A DNA stretch of 64,000 nt, from the NCBI GenBank assembly GCA_016715505.1, contig JADJZY010000007.1:62001-126000 (forward strand), in the 5' to 3' direction. The translations under genes and the position numbers were made by a program. Within the stretch, counting starts at the first letter, position 1; the number at the start of each line of letters is the position of its first letter. Positions 1 to 10,118 of the stretch are shown piece by piece. Source of the DNA: Bacteroidota bacterium (GTDB lineage: Bacteria; Bacteroidota; Bacteroidia; Chitinophagales; Chitinophagaceae). A model generated the notes under the pieces. That model saw only the letters and a list, made by a program, of their open reading frames with translations. It was not told where the DNA came from and searched no databases.

Positions 1-1410
1 TAATTGTATACGTGCCCATGCCAAGAGATTGTCTAACAGTTGTTTGGTTTGTTGTAATACATGTGAAGTACGTTGCAGAAATGTTTGTCTTTCTTCTTCA
101 CTGAGTTCGGTTTGTGCACTGAGTTGTAAGTACGATTGCAGGGTTACCATGGGGTTGCGTAAATCATGACTAATCACGCCAAACAAACGGTCCTTGATTG
201 TATTCAAGGATTCGAGTTCGGATTTCTGTTGAGCAATGACTTGATTTTTTTCTTCTAGTTTTTTTCGGCGCGACTGCAAACGGCGGTAGGCCAGCAAAGC
301 TAAACTCAATACCAATAAACTCGACAGGCTGATGAGGATAAATAAATTCCGTTGATTTCTTTCCTTTTGAAGCCTTACATCCTGTTTTAATATTTCAACA
401 TCTTTTTTCTCCAGCAAGTATTCAGATTCCAATTCGGTGAGCCGGATGCGTGAATCGGCTGATAAAATACTATCTTTTAAGGCATGGAATTTTTTCAGGT
501 AGTATGATTCTTCTTTGTAATTTCCCATGGCGCCATACATATCGGCCAGATTCCGATAATTTTCGTATTCCAGTGAGCGGGCTCCAAGACGAAGCGCATA
601 ATGAATGCTTGAGTCAAACATTTTTTTTGCATCCGGATATTTACCGGTGGCGGCATAAGCGGCTCCCAGATTATTATAGATATAACTATAACTTTCGGCA
701 TCTGCCGGACCATCATGAACCGCTTGTAAGGCCTCTTTGAGGTAACGTAAGGCCTTATCCGGATTGCCCAATTGTTTATGCATTAAACCAATATTCGCCA
801 GGCACGTGAGAATGCCATAGTCATCGTTGTTGCTTTGAGCCACCTCCAGGCCTTTGGATAACTCGCTAAGGGCCAGTTCCGGTTTTTGTTCGGCGAAGTA
901 GATGTTTCCCGATTGAGAATACAATTCAGATAGTTGCGAACTATCCTGCCTACGCGCAATGAGTTCACGGGCTTTGCTTACACAATCATGGGCTTGTTTA
1001 TACTTTTTGGTTTCGGCATACACGGAAATCATACTCAGCCAGGTATTCACCAAACGGCGGTCATCGTTGAGGGCATCATATAAACGTACGGCTTCCAGGT
1101 AGGCTTGTAAGGCTTTGTCATATTCGCCCTGTAAACGAAAACTATAGCCCAAACTGTAATGCGTATTTGCTTCTTCGAGTGGTCGTTTGAGTTGTTTGGC
1201 CAGCTTTAAGGCTTTTTCATAATAAAATAAGGCCCGCGATCCATTTTGATACTGGTAGAAATTACCAATCTCTTTATTCACAAAAAACTGCTGTGTATCT
1301 ATAATCCCTTCACGCAATAAACGAAACAAACTATCGGGTTTTTCGGATTGTCCGCGAACAACACTCGTTGCGAAAAGATAAAGACTGATTAAAAAAAGAA
1401 AATGCTTCAT
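1..1410 (-). CDS. TPR sensor histidine kinase, C-terminus beyond window
   Basis: Reading from ATG at 1410 the frame stays open to base 1, giving about 470 residues; the rest lies outside the window. The order is an export signal (about 1-20), a run of tetratricopeptide repeats (about 30-330) that would lie in the periplasm, one membrane helix (about 350-372), a short basic coiled linker, then a HisKA-type dimerisation helix with the H-box FGVISHDLRNP; the phospho-accepting His is near residue 415. The ATP-binding domain is not visible. The start overlaps the stop of the LytTR regulator as ATGA, so the two are translationally coupled and the kinase very probably phosphorylates that regulator. 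The signal sensed is unknown; TPR kinases of this type are common in Bacteroidota. Confidence 0.88.
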   Translation of the reverse strand, partial: MKHFLFLISLYLFATSVVRGQSEKPDSLFRLLREGIIDTQQFFVNKEIGNFYQYQNGSRALFYYEKALKLAKQLKRPLEEANTHYSLGYSFRLQGEYDKALQAYLEAVRLYDALNDDRRLVNTWLSMISVYAETKKYKQAHDCVSKARELIARRQDSSQLSELYSQSGNIYFAEQKPELALSELSKGLEVAQSNNDDYGILTCLANIGLMHKQLGNPDKALRYLKEALQAVHDGPADAESYSYIYNNLGAAYAATGKYPDAKKMFDSSIHYALRLGARSLEYENYRNLADMYGAMGNYKEESYYLKKFHALKDSILSADSRIRLTELESEYLLEKKDVEILKQDVRLQKERNQRNLFILISLSSLLVLSLALLAYRRLQSRRKKLEEKNQVIAQQKSELESLNTIKDRLFGVISHDLRNPMVTLQSYLQLSAQTELSEEERQTFLQRTSHVLQQTKQLLDNLLAWARIQL

Positions 1411-2150
1411 GCTTTGCGCCGGAGTAATTGAGGTTGTAAAAATTCCTGTTGCACGCTTTCCACATATGTTTTGCCAATAGGCAGATGTATTTGGTTTAAA
1501 TAAACTGAGTGAGGTGTTAGAGAACTGATAGCACTTCGATTGACAAGATGACTGCGTGATATACGTAAAAATCGTTGAACAGGTATTTGTGTTTCTAGGT
1601 TTTTGAGATTCACCAAAGCCAAACGTTTTTCGCCATTGCGCAAATAAATTTGAATAAAATCACCCATCGATTCAAAGTAGAGCACATCCTGAAATAGTAA
1701 TCTGATATACTGATCCCGGTCGCGAATAAAAAAAGCATCTTCATCACCCGCCATGGTTTGAGCGGTATTTTTATCCAATCCTCGCCTCAATTCAATCAGC
1801 TCGCGGGCTTTTTCCAATGCCCGAAAAAGTCGCTCCGGTGCTACGGGTTTCACTAAAAAATCGATGGCATCAACCTCAAAAGCGTCCAGGGCAAATTGCG
1901 CATGGGCACTGATAAAAATGTAAACCGGATTTTCTTTCAGGCTCTTGGCCAATTGGATGCCGGTTAATTCAGGCATTTCCACATCCAGAATCAGCAAGTC
2001 GGGACTTTGTTGCTGAATGGCATTCATGACCTCAAATGCATCTTTACAAAATGCCAAACAATGAAATCCCTGAATGGCGTCAACCTGTTTCCGGATCATT
2101 TTCAAATAAACCGGATCATCATCTGCTAAAATGTAATGGATTGGCATCAT
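1407..2150 (-). CDS. LytTR-family response regulator
   Basis: A 247-residue protein with an N-terminal receiver domain and a C-terminal LytTR DNA-binding domain. The acidic pocket is D10-D12, the phospho-acceptor is D56 in the motif LLILDVEMP, and the conserved Lys is in the FLVKP motif near residue 100. The LytTR domain starts near residue 145 and contains the typical YFES and RISRSHLVN segments. It is the upstream gene of a two-gene unit: its TGA overlaps the ATG of the TPR histidine kinase. The first two codons are both ATG, so the start may be 2150 or 2147. Its target promoters are unknown; the secreted-protein gene starting at 2416 is divergent across a 265-base gap and is an obvious candidate. 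Confidence 0.92.
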   Translation of the reverse strand: MMPIHYILADDDPVYLKMIRKQVDAIQGFHCLAFCKDAFEVMNAIQQQSPDLLILDVEMPELTGIQLAKSLKENPVYIFISAHAQFALDAFEVDAIDFLVKPVAPERLFRALEKARELIELRRGLDKNTAQTMAGDEDAFFIRDRDQYIRLLFQDVLYFESMGDFIQIYLRNGEKRLALVNLKNLETQIPVQRFLRISRSHLVNRSAISSLTPHSVYLNQIHLPIGKTYVESVQQEFLQPQLLRRKA

Positions 2151-2415
2151 AAGGGTTCGTAAAATTAGTTGAAACAGACGGGGAATAAAAGGACAAGTTC
2201 CTGATTTTCAGTTGAAAGGGGCAAATATAGATTGGAGAAGAATCGCTCCGGCCTCAAACTTCCACCGACCCATTTATGCCATCGAAATACCCAAAGATGA
2301 CATCCGGCGATTAAGGCTTGAACAAACAAATTAGCTGTTACAACTTTAGGTCGAATTCACTGAACCCATCATTGTTAGGAGGAATGAATATCAAAACAAA
2401 CAACCATTCGAAACC

Positions 2416-5400
2416 ATGAAAATGTCTATGAAGATGAAAAAATATCTGATCATTTTGCTGCTTGGAATCACTTGTTTACCCACTCAGAGTCTGGCGGTTA
2501 ATACCCTGGATCGTATCTATTTATCTGCATCTTCCACCCCATTTGCCGTTTATTCGTTACGAAGGCTCAGTTCGGAGTATCAGGGTCCGGCCATTCGGGT
2601 GCGACGTTCGGCCGACAATCAGGAGAAAGATATTTATTTTAATCCATTGGGCGATTTGGATGAATCCACCTTAAAACATTTTGTAATTTCTGGTAGTGCT
2701 TTTGTCACGAAATGGTATGATCAGAGTGGAAACAACTACCATGCCACCCAAAGCATTCAAAGTCGGCAACCGCTAATTGTTTTTTTAGGAGTACTTCAAA
2801 CAATCAATTCAAGGCCAACCATTTTTTTTGATGGGAGTAATACCTTTCTGCAAGCAAGTACTGCACCCATTCCGGCTACGATGCCGCATACTTTAAATGC
2901 CATCGCTGCAGCCACTACCGGAAATATTGTGGCCTTGTCCAGTACACAAACAGCCCATCAGAATTCCTGCCTTGGAGCCGGGGTTTCCTCTAATGGGGCA
3001 GCATGGTTCGGGGGCTATGGACAGGATAATTCCTATACAGCCGGTACAACTACCAGTTCGCCTACCGTACGAACAAAAACCTATGCCAGCGGGCAAATTA
3101 ACGGATACATTGGAGGCATTCCTTTATTTAATACTTCCGCGTCTTACACTTTAATGAATGACGATATTTTACTCGGGGTACAGGACCTTGCTTTTCATCA
3201 ATTTTTAAGCGGCAAATTATCGGAAGTCATTGTATTAAATACTTCCTTGCAAACCAATACCCCAGAGCGTCTGAAAATGGAATGTAGCCAGGCCAATTAT
3301 TACGGTTTAAGTTTGGTTGGTTCAAGTGCTATTGTTACCCAGCCATCTACAACCCATCAATCCCTTTGTACGACCAATGCATTTCCTGCACTATCCGTTA
3401 GCGTAGGGGGAGGCACTTCATTTACGTATCAGTGGTATCGGAATCGATATCCGGTGAATACAGGCGGTCAGATAATAAGCGGTGCGAATGCGTCTACTTA
3501 CACCCCTTCATTGGATTCAATGGGAGAATGGTATTACTATGTTACTGCATTTAACCAGAATGGCTATATGGCTATTTCAAATCCAAGTGGTCGTCATTGG
3601 ATGAAGAAGCCTTGGACGGAAATCTCGGCTTATCCGAATGCGCCTTGCCAAAATAAACACTGTACATTAACGGCTCTTTCTACTTCGAATGGAAATTGGG
3701 AGCACACAGATGATGCCGCAGCTGATTTTCGGATGAAAGCCACCGGTTTCTCCATCGGATCCAAGGCATTTATCATGATGGGTGAGGATTATTATGGTGG
3801 ATATTTCAAAGATGTATGGGAATTGGAACCGGTGTCCAATACCTGGATTCGACGGGCCGATTTTCCGGGAGCAGCACGTAAAGATGCTGTCAGTGTGGTA
3901 ATTGGCGATAAAGCCTATGTGGGATTGGGCAGCAATGGAACTTACCTGAACGATTGGTGGGAATACAATCCACAAACTGATTCCTGGACCCAGAAAGCCA
4001 ATTTTTTTGGAGGAGGAAGAGCGATGGCTTCTGCCATTAGTGTGGGTGGAAGTGCTTACGTTGGATTCGGTTTTGATGGAGCTTATAAATCAGATATGTG
4101 GCAATACAATCCGGTAACCAATACCTGGATTCAAAAGGCATCTTGTCCGGGAGGAAATCGTCAATCTGCTGCATCTATGATGCTCAACAACAAAGGCTAT
4201 TTTGGTTGTGGTAAAAATGCAAGTTCATTTTTGCAGGATTGGTGGGAATACCATCCCGCCAATAATGTGTGGACCGTGAAAGCGACTTTTCCTCAAAATG
4301 GTCGACAAGGCACTACCACTTTTAGTTTTAATCAAAAAGGATATTTAGTGGGTGGTGAAGATGCGTCGAATTCCTTCAATGATTGTTGGGAATATCAAGT
4401 CAATAATAACCAATGGGTGTTACGGGATGGACTCAACACTTATCTCATTGGAATTTCTTACGCGGTAGGATTCTCTATAGGTTCAAAAGGCTATTGTGCG
4501 GTAGGAAAATTGGAAGGACAATTTGTTTCACAGGATGTCTTTAAGTACCATACCTTGTTGGACTCTTATGCCTGGTCGCCGGGCGGGGGTACGGGTGATA
4601 CGTATACATTCATTACTGGCACAAACGCCGAAACACATACCCTTACCGTTACCGATGTTCAAGGTTGTGAAGCACAGGCCACCAAAGTGATTCAGCCGAC
4701 TTTAAATCCGGTACTCAATATCACTTCAAACACCCCAAAGGTTTGTTTTGCTTGTCCGCTTTCCATTTCTGCAAGTGGCGCAAATTCCTATAATTGGTTT
4801 CCGGGAAATCTTTCAGGTTCAAGCATCTCTCCCAGTCTGAATACACATACGACATACTACGTTGTAGGAACAAGTAGTGCAGGTTGTACATCCACCGCCT
4901 CATTTACCCAATACGTGGTGCCTCCTGGCGATTTTAATCAGTTGTATGTAGAGCGACGTGGCAAAGGCTGTTATCCAAATGTCGATACCCTGATGGCCTA
5001 CTCGGGTAGCATGGGAATCAATACGCTACCCACAACTTTGACCTCAAATGGGAATAATGACTACATCCAATATGTAGAATTTTTGGGTTATAGCCAAAGT
5101 TCAGGAGCCCCAAATACCACAGGTTTGACCAGCTATATGGCGACTACAAAAATGATCAGAACCATGGCTTTTAAGGACACGTTTACACTTAAAATACAAG
5201 TGGCGAATGGAGGCACAGAGTTTGCCGCAGCGTGGGTTGATTGGGATAGAAATGGACAAGAAGACAGCAATGAATATTATGTCATTCCCTTGACCTTAAA
5301 TACCGTGAATAATACCTGGACCGGCCAGGTACTCATTACCCGACCCTTGGGTTATCATATTGGGCGAACAACTATTCGTATTCGTGCTTGTAGAAATACA

Positions 5401-6678
5401 CAACCTTTATATGGTCAAATGGTCAGCTCCTTTCCTTTCGGCGAAACAGAAGACCATCCTTTGCATTTAAATGTTCCGACGTATTATAATTTTCAAATTA
5501 ATAACCCAGCAAATGTACTCATCACCTCCATAGAAGGGGGTATTAGGATACCGGTGCCATATCAAAATTCTTATAACGGCTTCCTTGATTTGGATTACCA
5601 GTGTTGTTCCACTATCCAATACTTTACGCATACTAAATACCCTGTACAAATTTCCTTAGATGCCGCACCGTATAGTACGATGTATTGTCCGGGCGATACA
5701 ATAACTCTGTCAGCCAGTTTTGGTTCTAACCCGCCTACCAGTGCCACCTGGAATGGTCAGCCGGGAGGATTGAGCCATACCGTGTCTCCCAATGTTACAA
5801 GTTATTATTTCATGGAGGCTGTAGATGGTAACGGTTGTTATCGTATGGGAACAACCACATTGAATGTTGCTCCTCAACATACGTATACGATTACCAGTAA
5901 TCAAAATCCGATGTGTAACCAGGATACCAGTAATCTGGTGATTTCAAGTTCTTCTCTGAGTAATTATGTGTGGCAACCCGGGAATATCAATAGTCATGCC
6001 ATCAATGTGTCACCCACGGTCAACACAGTGTATACGGTGACTGCTACGGATGCCAACAATTGTTCTACAGTATTGACTTATTTACTGGAGGTCATTCCTT
6101 GCCCGACCACCTTGAATTTGAAGATGTATTTGCAGGGTTATTTTAATGCAATCGATACGAGCTTGTTGCCGGTATTAATGAATCAGGGTATCAATGCAGG
6201 CCCACAGGATTGTGATACGCTTGAGCTCGGATTATATGATGTGTCACAAGGGCAAATCACCCATACGGCCAAAGGTATATTACAAACAAATGGTATGCTT
6301 AATGTGAGTTTTCCGGCTGGCACCTACAAGAAATTATACTACCTCGTCATTCAGCAGCGCAATCACATACTTACCTGGAGTTCAGTACCTCTTTTGCTGA
6401 TACAAAATACAAACTACGATTTTACCAATATGGCTTCCAAAGCTTATGCCTCCAACCAAATCGAAGTAGCACCCGGCGTTTTTGCCATCTTTACCGGCGA
6501 TATTAATCAGGACGGCGTTGTGGACGGCCTTGATTATAACGAGTGGGAAAACGATAGCAATAACTTTGCCGGGGGCTACTTTTCTACCGACCTCAATGGC
6601 GATGGCATTGTAGATGGTTTGGATTTTATTTATTGGGAAATCAATAGCAATAATTTTGTAGGAGCAGTGGTGCCATAA
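2416..6678 (+). CDS. Large secreted Kelch/GEVED protein with dockerin-like C-terminus
   Basis: A 1420-residue exported protein. After a signal peptide (about 1-28) comes a domain resembling the lectin-like fold of AbfB-type arabinofuranosidases (about 34-295, with YSLRRLSSEYQGPAIRVRRS and WYDQSGN), an Ig-like segment (about 300-390), five Kelch-type repeats (about 435-715, each ending in a form of DxWEYNPxTNxW), PKD/Ig-like segments, a GEVED-like domain near 935-1020, and more Ig-like repeats. The last 190 residues are the module shared with the genes at 8330 and 10413, ending in two calcium loops, DINQDGVVDGLD and DLNGDGIVDGLD. There is no ordinary T9SS sorting domain. It is probably surface or extracellular and carbohydrate- or matrix-binding; enzymatic activity is not evident. 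No terminator was recognised after it. Confidence 0.9.
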   Translation: MKMSMKMKKYLIILLLGITCLPTQSLAVNTLDRIYLSASSTPFAVYSLRRLSSEYQGPAIRVRRSADNQEKDIYFNPLGDLDESTLKHFVISGSAFVTKWYDQSGNNYHATQSIQSRQPLIVFLGVLQTINSRPTIFFDGSNTFLQASTAPIPATMPHTLNAIAAATTGNIVALSSTQTAHQNSCLGAGVSSNGAAWFGGYGQDNSYTAGTTTSSPTVRTKTYASGQINGYIGGIPLFNTSASYTLMNDDILLGVQDLAFHQFLSGKLSEVIVLNTSLQTNTPERLKMECSQANYYGLSLVGSSAIVTQPSTTHQSLCTTNAFPALSVSVGGGTSFTYQWYRNRYPVNTGGQIISGANASTYTPSLDSMGEWYYYVTAFNQNGYMAISNPSGRHWMKKPWTEISAYPNAPCQNKHCTLTALSTSNGNWEHTDDAAADFRMKATGFSIGSKAFIMMGEDYYGGYFKDVWELEPVSNTWIRRADFPGAARKDAVSVVIGDKAYVGLGSNGTYLNDWWEYNPQTDSWTQKANFFGGGRAMASAISVGGSAYVGFGFDGAYKSDMWQYNPVTNTWIQKASCPGGNRQSAASMMLNNKGYFGCGKNASSFLQDWWEYHPANNVWTVKATFPQNGRQGTTTFSFNQKGYLVGGEDASNSFNDCWEYQVNNNQWVLRDGLNTYLIGISYAVGFSIGSKGYCAVGKLEGQFVSQDVFKYHTLLDSYAWSPGGGTGDTYTFITGTNAETHTLTVTDVQGCEAQATKVIQPTLNPVLNITSNTPKVCFACPLSISASGANSYNWFPGNLSGSSISPSLNTHTTYYVVGTSSAGCTSTASFTQYVVPPGDFNQLYVERRGKGCYPNVDTLMAYSGSMGINTLPTTLTSNGNNDYIQYVEFLGYSQSSGAPNTTGLTSYMATTKMIRTMAFKDTFTLKIQVANGGTEFAAAWVDWDRNGQEDSNEYYVIPLTLNTVNNTWTGQVLITRPLGYHIGRTTIRIRACRNTQPLYGQMVSSFPFGETEDHPLHLNVPTYYNFQINNPANVLITSIEGGIRIPVPYQNSYNGFLDLDYQCCSTIQYFTHTKYPVQISLDAAPYSTMYCPGDTITLSASFGSNPPTSATWNGQPGGLSHTVSPNVTSYYFMEAVDGNGCYRMGTTTLNVAPQHTYTITSNQNPMCNQDTSNLVISSSSLSNYVWQPGNINSHAINVSPTVNTVYTVTATDANNCSTVLTYLLEVIPCPTTLNLKMYLQGYFNAIDTSLLPVLMNQGINAGPQDCDTLELGLYDVSQGQITHTAKGILQTNGMLNVSFPAGTYKKLYYLVIQQRNHILTWSSVPLLLIQNTNYDFTNMASKAYASNQIEVAPGVFAIFTGDINQDGVVDGLDYNEWENDSNNFAGGYFSTDLNGDGIVDGLDFIYWEINSNNFVGAVVP

Positions 6679-6764
6679 TATTTTTTGTTGAGGTCGATGA
6701 TTCGTTCAGGTATGCGCGATTCTTTGAAGGAGTCATGTATCTTCGATGATTGTTTACAAGAAGC

Positions 6765-7625
6765 ATGCATCCCTCCATCCTTCATATTCAGGAGCCGATA
6801 TCCTTATCCAAGTTTATCTATTTTCCGACAGGTATTCTGGGGCAGTATGTCAAACTCATTTGGACTTCACAAGGCATCCCCGATTTTCAATACGAACGGA
6901 TTATTCCGGATGGCTGCAATACTTTATTGTTTAATTTGAGCGATGATCCTATTTTTTCAATTTCCGAAAATACCCGCAAAGCACATCGTGATATCGCCGC
7001 TATAGGTGTGATGACCCGCTTTGCCAAAATTTTATACGAAAAGCCTGCTCAGGAACATCAACAATTAGGGGTCATATTTCAAACCGGTGCTGCTGGACTC
7101 CTTTTTAATCCCTTTATCGGTGATTTAAAAAGCACTGCATTGAATAATGATGAAATTCAAATTCCGCACTTTAATGAATGGTACGAAAAACTGCGTGAAT
7201 TGAAGCAACCCCAACAACGGATTGTTTTTATGGCCAATCAATTTCTGCAATTCATACAACAGAAATCGTCATCGGCAACAGGGACTTATTTTTTGGACTA
7301 TCTCAGAAAAAATATTCATCTTTCCGTGAAGGATCTGGCTACAAAATCCGGGTACACCGAACAACATCTGAACCGCATGGTTAAAAAACATGCCGGAGTG
7401 AATGTCAAATCTTTACAGAAAGTTTTACGAATTAACCGCGCCATGAACCAACTCACCAATAGCCAAGGGCCATTGCGTTTAACCGATTTGGCATACGATT
7501 TACAATATTTTGATCAAGCGCATTTTATTCATGATTTAAAGTCGATTACAGGAATGACACCCGGGCAAATTCATCATGCCTTGCAAGTCGGACCACTTCA
7601 AACGGAAAGAGTCCTTTATCATTAG
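6765..7625 (+). CDS. AraC-family transcriptional regulator
   Basis: A 286-residue regulator if translation starts at ATG 6765; a TTG at 6750 is in frame but less likely. The C-terminal third (about 185-275) is an AraC-type pair of helix-turn-helix motifs: KDLATKSGYTEQHLNRMVKK is the first, and LTDLAYDLQYFDQAHFIHDLK followed by TGMTPGQ is the second with the family signature. The N-terminal part resembles the DUF6597-type domain that precedes such HTH regions in Bacteroidota. It lies between two genes for dockerin-like secreted proteins and upstream of a cupin gene (7682), so it may control the island; that is inference. The inducer is unknown. Confidence 0.88.
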   Translation: MHPSILHIQEPISLSKFIYFPTGILGQYVKLIWTSQGIPDFQYERIIPDGCNTLLFNLSDDPIFSISENTRKAHRDIAAIGVMTRFAKILYEKPAQEHQQLGVIFQTGAAGLLFNPFIGDLKSTALNNDEIQIPHFNEWYEKLRELKQPQQRIVFMANQFLQFIQQKSSSATGTYFLDYLRKNIHLSVKDLATKSGYTEQHLNRMVKKHAGVNVKSLQKVLRINRAMNQLTNSQGPLRLTDLAYDLQYFDQAHFIHDLKSITGMTPGQIHHALQVGPLQTERVLYH

Positions 7626-7681
7626 TTCATTTTTTACAATTTAATAAGAGAGGGGTTTGGTTGTTTTGCAACCTAATCCTG

Positions 7682-8314
7682 ATGAATGTTATGAACAAAT
7701 GGAAACGAATATCGAAACTTTTAGGCCTTCTGTTCGCCTTGTATTTGTTGGTTCCGGGTTTAATTTTTAACCATATACGGCCTTATCCTCTCTCGGAAAA
7801 ATGCGAAACCCATTTGCAAAGTCAGGCGCTCATTCAAAGTAGTGCCGAAGGAATCAGCATTTTGCCTGAACAATGTGAGGACAATCGCTTAACAGCTACG
7901 GTGATTTTTAAACCTCATGCCGCCGGTCCGCCACGCCATTTTCATGAGCATTTTGATGAGGTATTTGAAGTAAAACAAGGGGTATTAACCCTGGAAGTGA
8001 ATGGTGAAACGAAAAACATCCTTCCCGGTCAAAAAATCATTGTACCCAAAGGCACACCCCACAAACCATCCAACAAAACGAATCAGGAAGTAATTCTTCA
8101 AAGTCAGGATGCCATGATGCCCTGCACATTTGCTTACGGTTTGGCAGAACTTTACCCCATCATGGATGCACATGGTATAGAATCCAAACAAGTTCTTTTT
8201 CAATTGGCAAAAATGGGGAATGGCATGGATACCTGGCTGGCCGATAAACCCCTCATCATACAAAAAAGTCTTCGTTGGATACTCGGGCCAAGCATACGAA
8301 TTTTTAACCCCTAA
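7682..8314 (+). CDS. Membrane-anchored cupin-domain protein
   Basis: About 210 residues, starting at ATG 7682 (or 7691). A single hydrophobic segment near residues 11-30 acts as membrane anchor or uncleaved signal. The cupin barrel covers about 70-150 and shows the metal-binding set H86, H88 and E93 in the RHFHEHFDE region plus H127 in KGTPHKPS, so it can probably bind a metal ion. The substrate is unknown; proteins of this cupin_2 type include dioxygenases, isomerases and sugar-binding proteins. It ends 15 bases before the next secreted-protein gene and could be cotranscribed with it, which weakly links it to the surface-protein island. Confidence 0.8.
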   Translation: MNVMNKWKRISKLLGLLFALYLLVPGLIFNHIRPYPLSEKCETHLQSQALIQSSAEGISILPEQCEDNRLTATVIFKPHAAGPPRHFHEHFDEVFEVKQGVLTLEVNGETKNILPGQKIIVPKGTPHKPSNKTNQEVILQSQDAMMPCTFAYGLAELYPIMDAHGIESKQVLFQLAKMGNGMDTWLADKPLIIQKSLRWILGPSIRIFNP

Positions 8315-8329
8315 CCAGATACCTTAAAA

Positions 8330-10051
8330 ATGAAAAAAAAATTAATCTTATTGTTTTGCTTATTCGTAATGAGCTTGCATTCGGCGTGGGCCCTGAGCCT
8401 CAGTGTCACCACCGAAGATTCTTACCCGGGGTGCTCAAATGGTAAAATTCACATTCTGATCTCCTCGCCTTGTGGAGGGGCCTATAAAGTAGGCGGTGGT
8501 TTTTTCCCGAATGGCGTGCTCACATACGAGGTTGGCCCCGGAACTTATTCCTATACATTTTTTGATGATTGTTGCCTCCTCACAGATGCATCAGGAAATT
8601 GCCTGAGTGTGCAAAACGATGTTCAAACCATTACAGCCACCATTTCTGAAATTCCTTGTGAGGTGGTATCCGGAGTAGAAGTGCTGCAGCAGGCCGGCCC
8701 ATTTTTATGTAATCAGGGGCAGGTCAGGGTCACAACCGAATCGAATAGCTGCGGAATCATTTGGACCCATCTCCTCCGCAATGGCATCTCATACGATGTT
8801 CACCTGAACACATCGCCGGGAACGGATACGTTTTTATTTTCTAATCTTTATGCCGGTTCATATGCCATGGTTTCCTATACCAATTTTTGCCAGGATGATA
8901 CCCTTTATTTTACCATTACCGAAGATGAATGCGATATCGATGTCAATATCCTCAACACCTTTACTATTACCGGAAGTCCACTTTGTAACAATGGTTCCAT
9001 CACCTTCGAAAGTGTGAGTCCAAGCTGCCAGGTAACCTACCACAATTCTTTATTGTTTCAAAACAATATTCAAATGCCTTTTACCGAATATTACTATCCC
9101 GGATCCAGTCCTATCACCTATTCCAGCTTGGCACCGGGCGAATACCGCGTGGTGGTTTCACTTGGAGGCTTTTGTACGGATACGAGCTCAAGTATAACCG
9201 TTGTGTCGGGGCCTTGCGATTTTGAAATTAGCATGGATAGTTTATATCAACTAAACACCGTTTGTAATTCGGGAAAGGTATTTTTTCATCTCAACACCAA
9301 TGCACGTAATTTGTTTGTGACAAATTTGTACAGAGATGGGATTCATGTGGGTGGTTTAAATACCATACAAGGTGTGAATTACTCTTTTGAAAATCTATAC
9401 GATGGCAATTACGTGCTTATTTCCACTGATGGGTTTTGTAGCGATACAGCATATTTTTCGATGAACCCTTGCACCAATTCGAATTATAGCATTCGTGCCT
9501 TTTTACAAAGTTATTATGGCTATGCCGGATATATGTGGCCGGTGATTTTTCAACAAGGGCAGGCCAACTATCCGGTATTTACTGATTCCATTGAGGTGCA
9601 ATTTCGCGAAGCTGCTTCACCTGCAAGCACAGCTTTTCAAACCAAAGCATTGTTACAATTGAATGGAAATATTTCTTTGGAGCTTCCTGCTTTCTTAATG
9701 AATCAATCTTACTACATTGTATTAAAAAATCGTCAGGCCATCGAAACATGGAGTGCCAATCCGGTTACCATTTCGGTCAATGGATTTTACGATTTTTCCA
9801 TTCATCCCAATCAGGCTTTTGGTGCCAACCAAACCCAGATAGAACCAGGCCTTTGGGCCCTGTACTCAGGCGATATCAATCAGGACGGCGTTGTGGATGG
9901 CCTTGACTACAACGAGTGGGAAAACGATAGCAATAATTTTGTGGGCGGCTATTTTAGTACCGACCTCAATGGCGATGGCATTGTAGATGGTTTGGATTTT
10001 ATTTATTGGGAAATCAATAGCAATAATTTTGTAGGGGCCGCGGTGCCATAA
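8330..10051 (+). CDS. Secreted repeat protein with dockerin-like C-terminus
   Basis: A 573-residue exported protein: signal peptide (about 1-22), then three or four divergent repeats of roughly 95 residues rich in paired Cys (each with a C-N-x-G-type segment followed by a strand such as YxxGSYAMVS), typical of adhesive or SprB-like repeats. From about residue 385 it has the module shared with the genes at 2416 and 10413, and it ends in the same two calcium loops as the 2416 product, 60 nearly identical residues. The gene follows the cupin gene by 15 bases. No catalytic domain is recognisable; it may be an adhesin or binding subunit. The last 180 bases are almost identical in DNA to those of the gene at 2416, which indicates recent copying of this end. 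Confidence 0.85.
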   Translation: MKKKLILLFCLFVMSLHSAWALSLSVTTEDSYPGCSNGKIHILISSPCGGAYKVGGGFFPNGVLTYEVGPGTYSYTFFDDCCLLTDASGNCLSVQNDVQTITATISEIPCEVVSGVEVLQQAGPFLCNQGQVRVTTESNSCGIIWTHLLRNGISYDVHLNTSPGTDTFLFSNLYAGSYAMVSYTNFCQDDTLYFTITEDECDIDVNILNTFTITGSPLCNNGSITFESVSPSCQVTYHNSLLFQNNIQMPFTEYYYPGSSPITYSSLAPGEYRVVVSLGGFCTDTSSSITVVSGPCDFEISMDSLYQLNTVCNSGKVFFHLNTNARNLFVTNLYRDGIHVGGLNTIQGVNYSFENLYDGNYVLISTDGFCSDTAYFSMNPCTNSNYSIRAFLQSYYGYAGYMWPVIFQQGQANYPVFTDSIEVQFREAASPASTAFQTKALLQLNGNISLELPAFLMNQSYYIVLKNRQAIETWSANPVTISVNGFYDFSIHPNQAFGANQTQIEPGLWALYSGDINQDGVVDGLDYNEWENDSNNFVGGYFSTDLNGDGIVDGLDFIYWEINSNNFVGAAVP

Positions 10052-10118
10052 TTGTTTTTAAGTTTTGGCGGCACATGTCCCTGTTCTTCGAGGCGTGTAA
10101 GATAATTAAGTTAGCGTT

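Noticed and set aside
450..740. Plus-strand ORF over the histidine kinase
   Set aside because: The minus-strand frame is an intact TPR kinase; this is its shadow.
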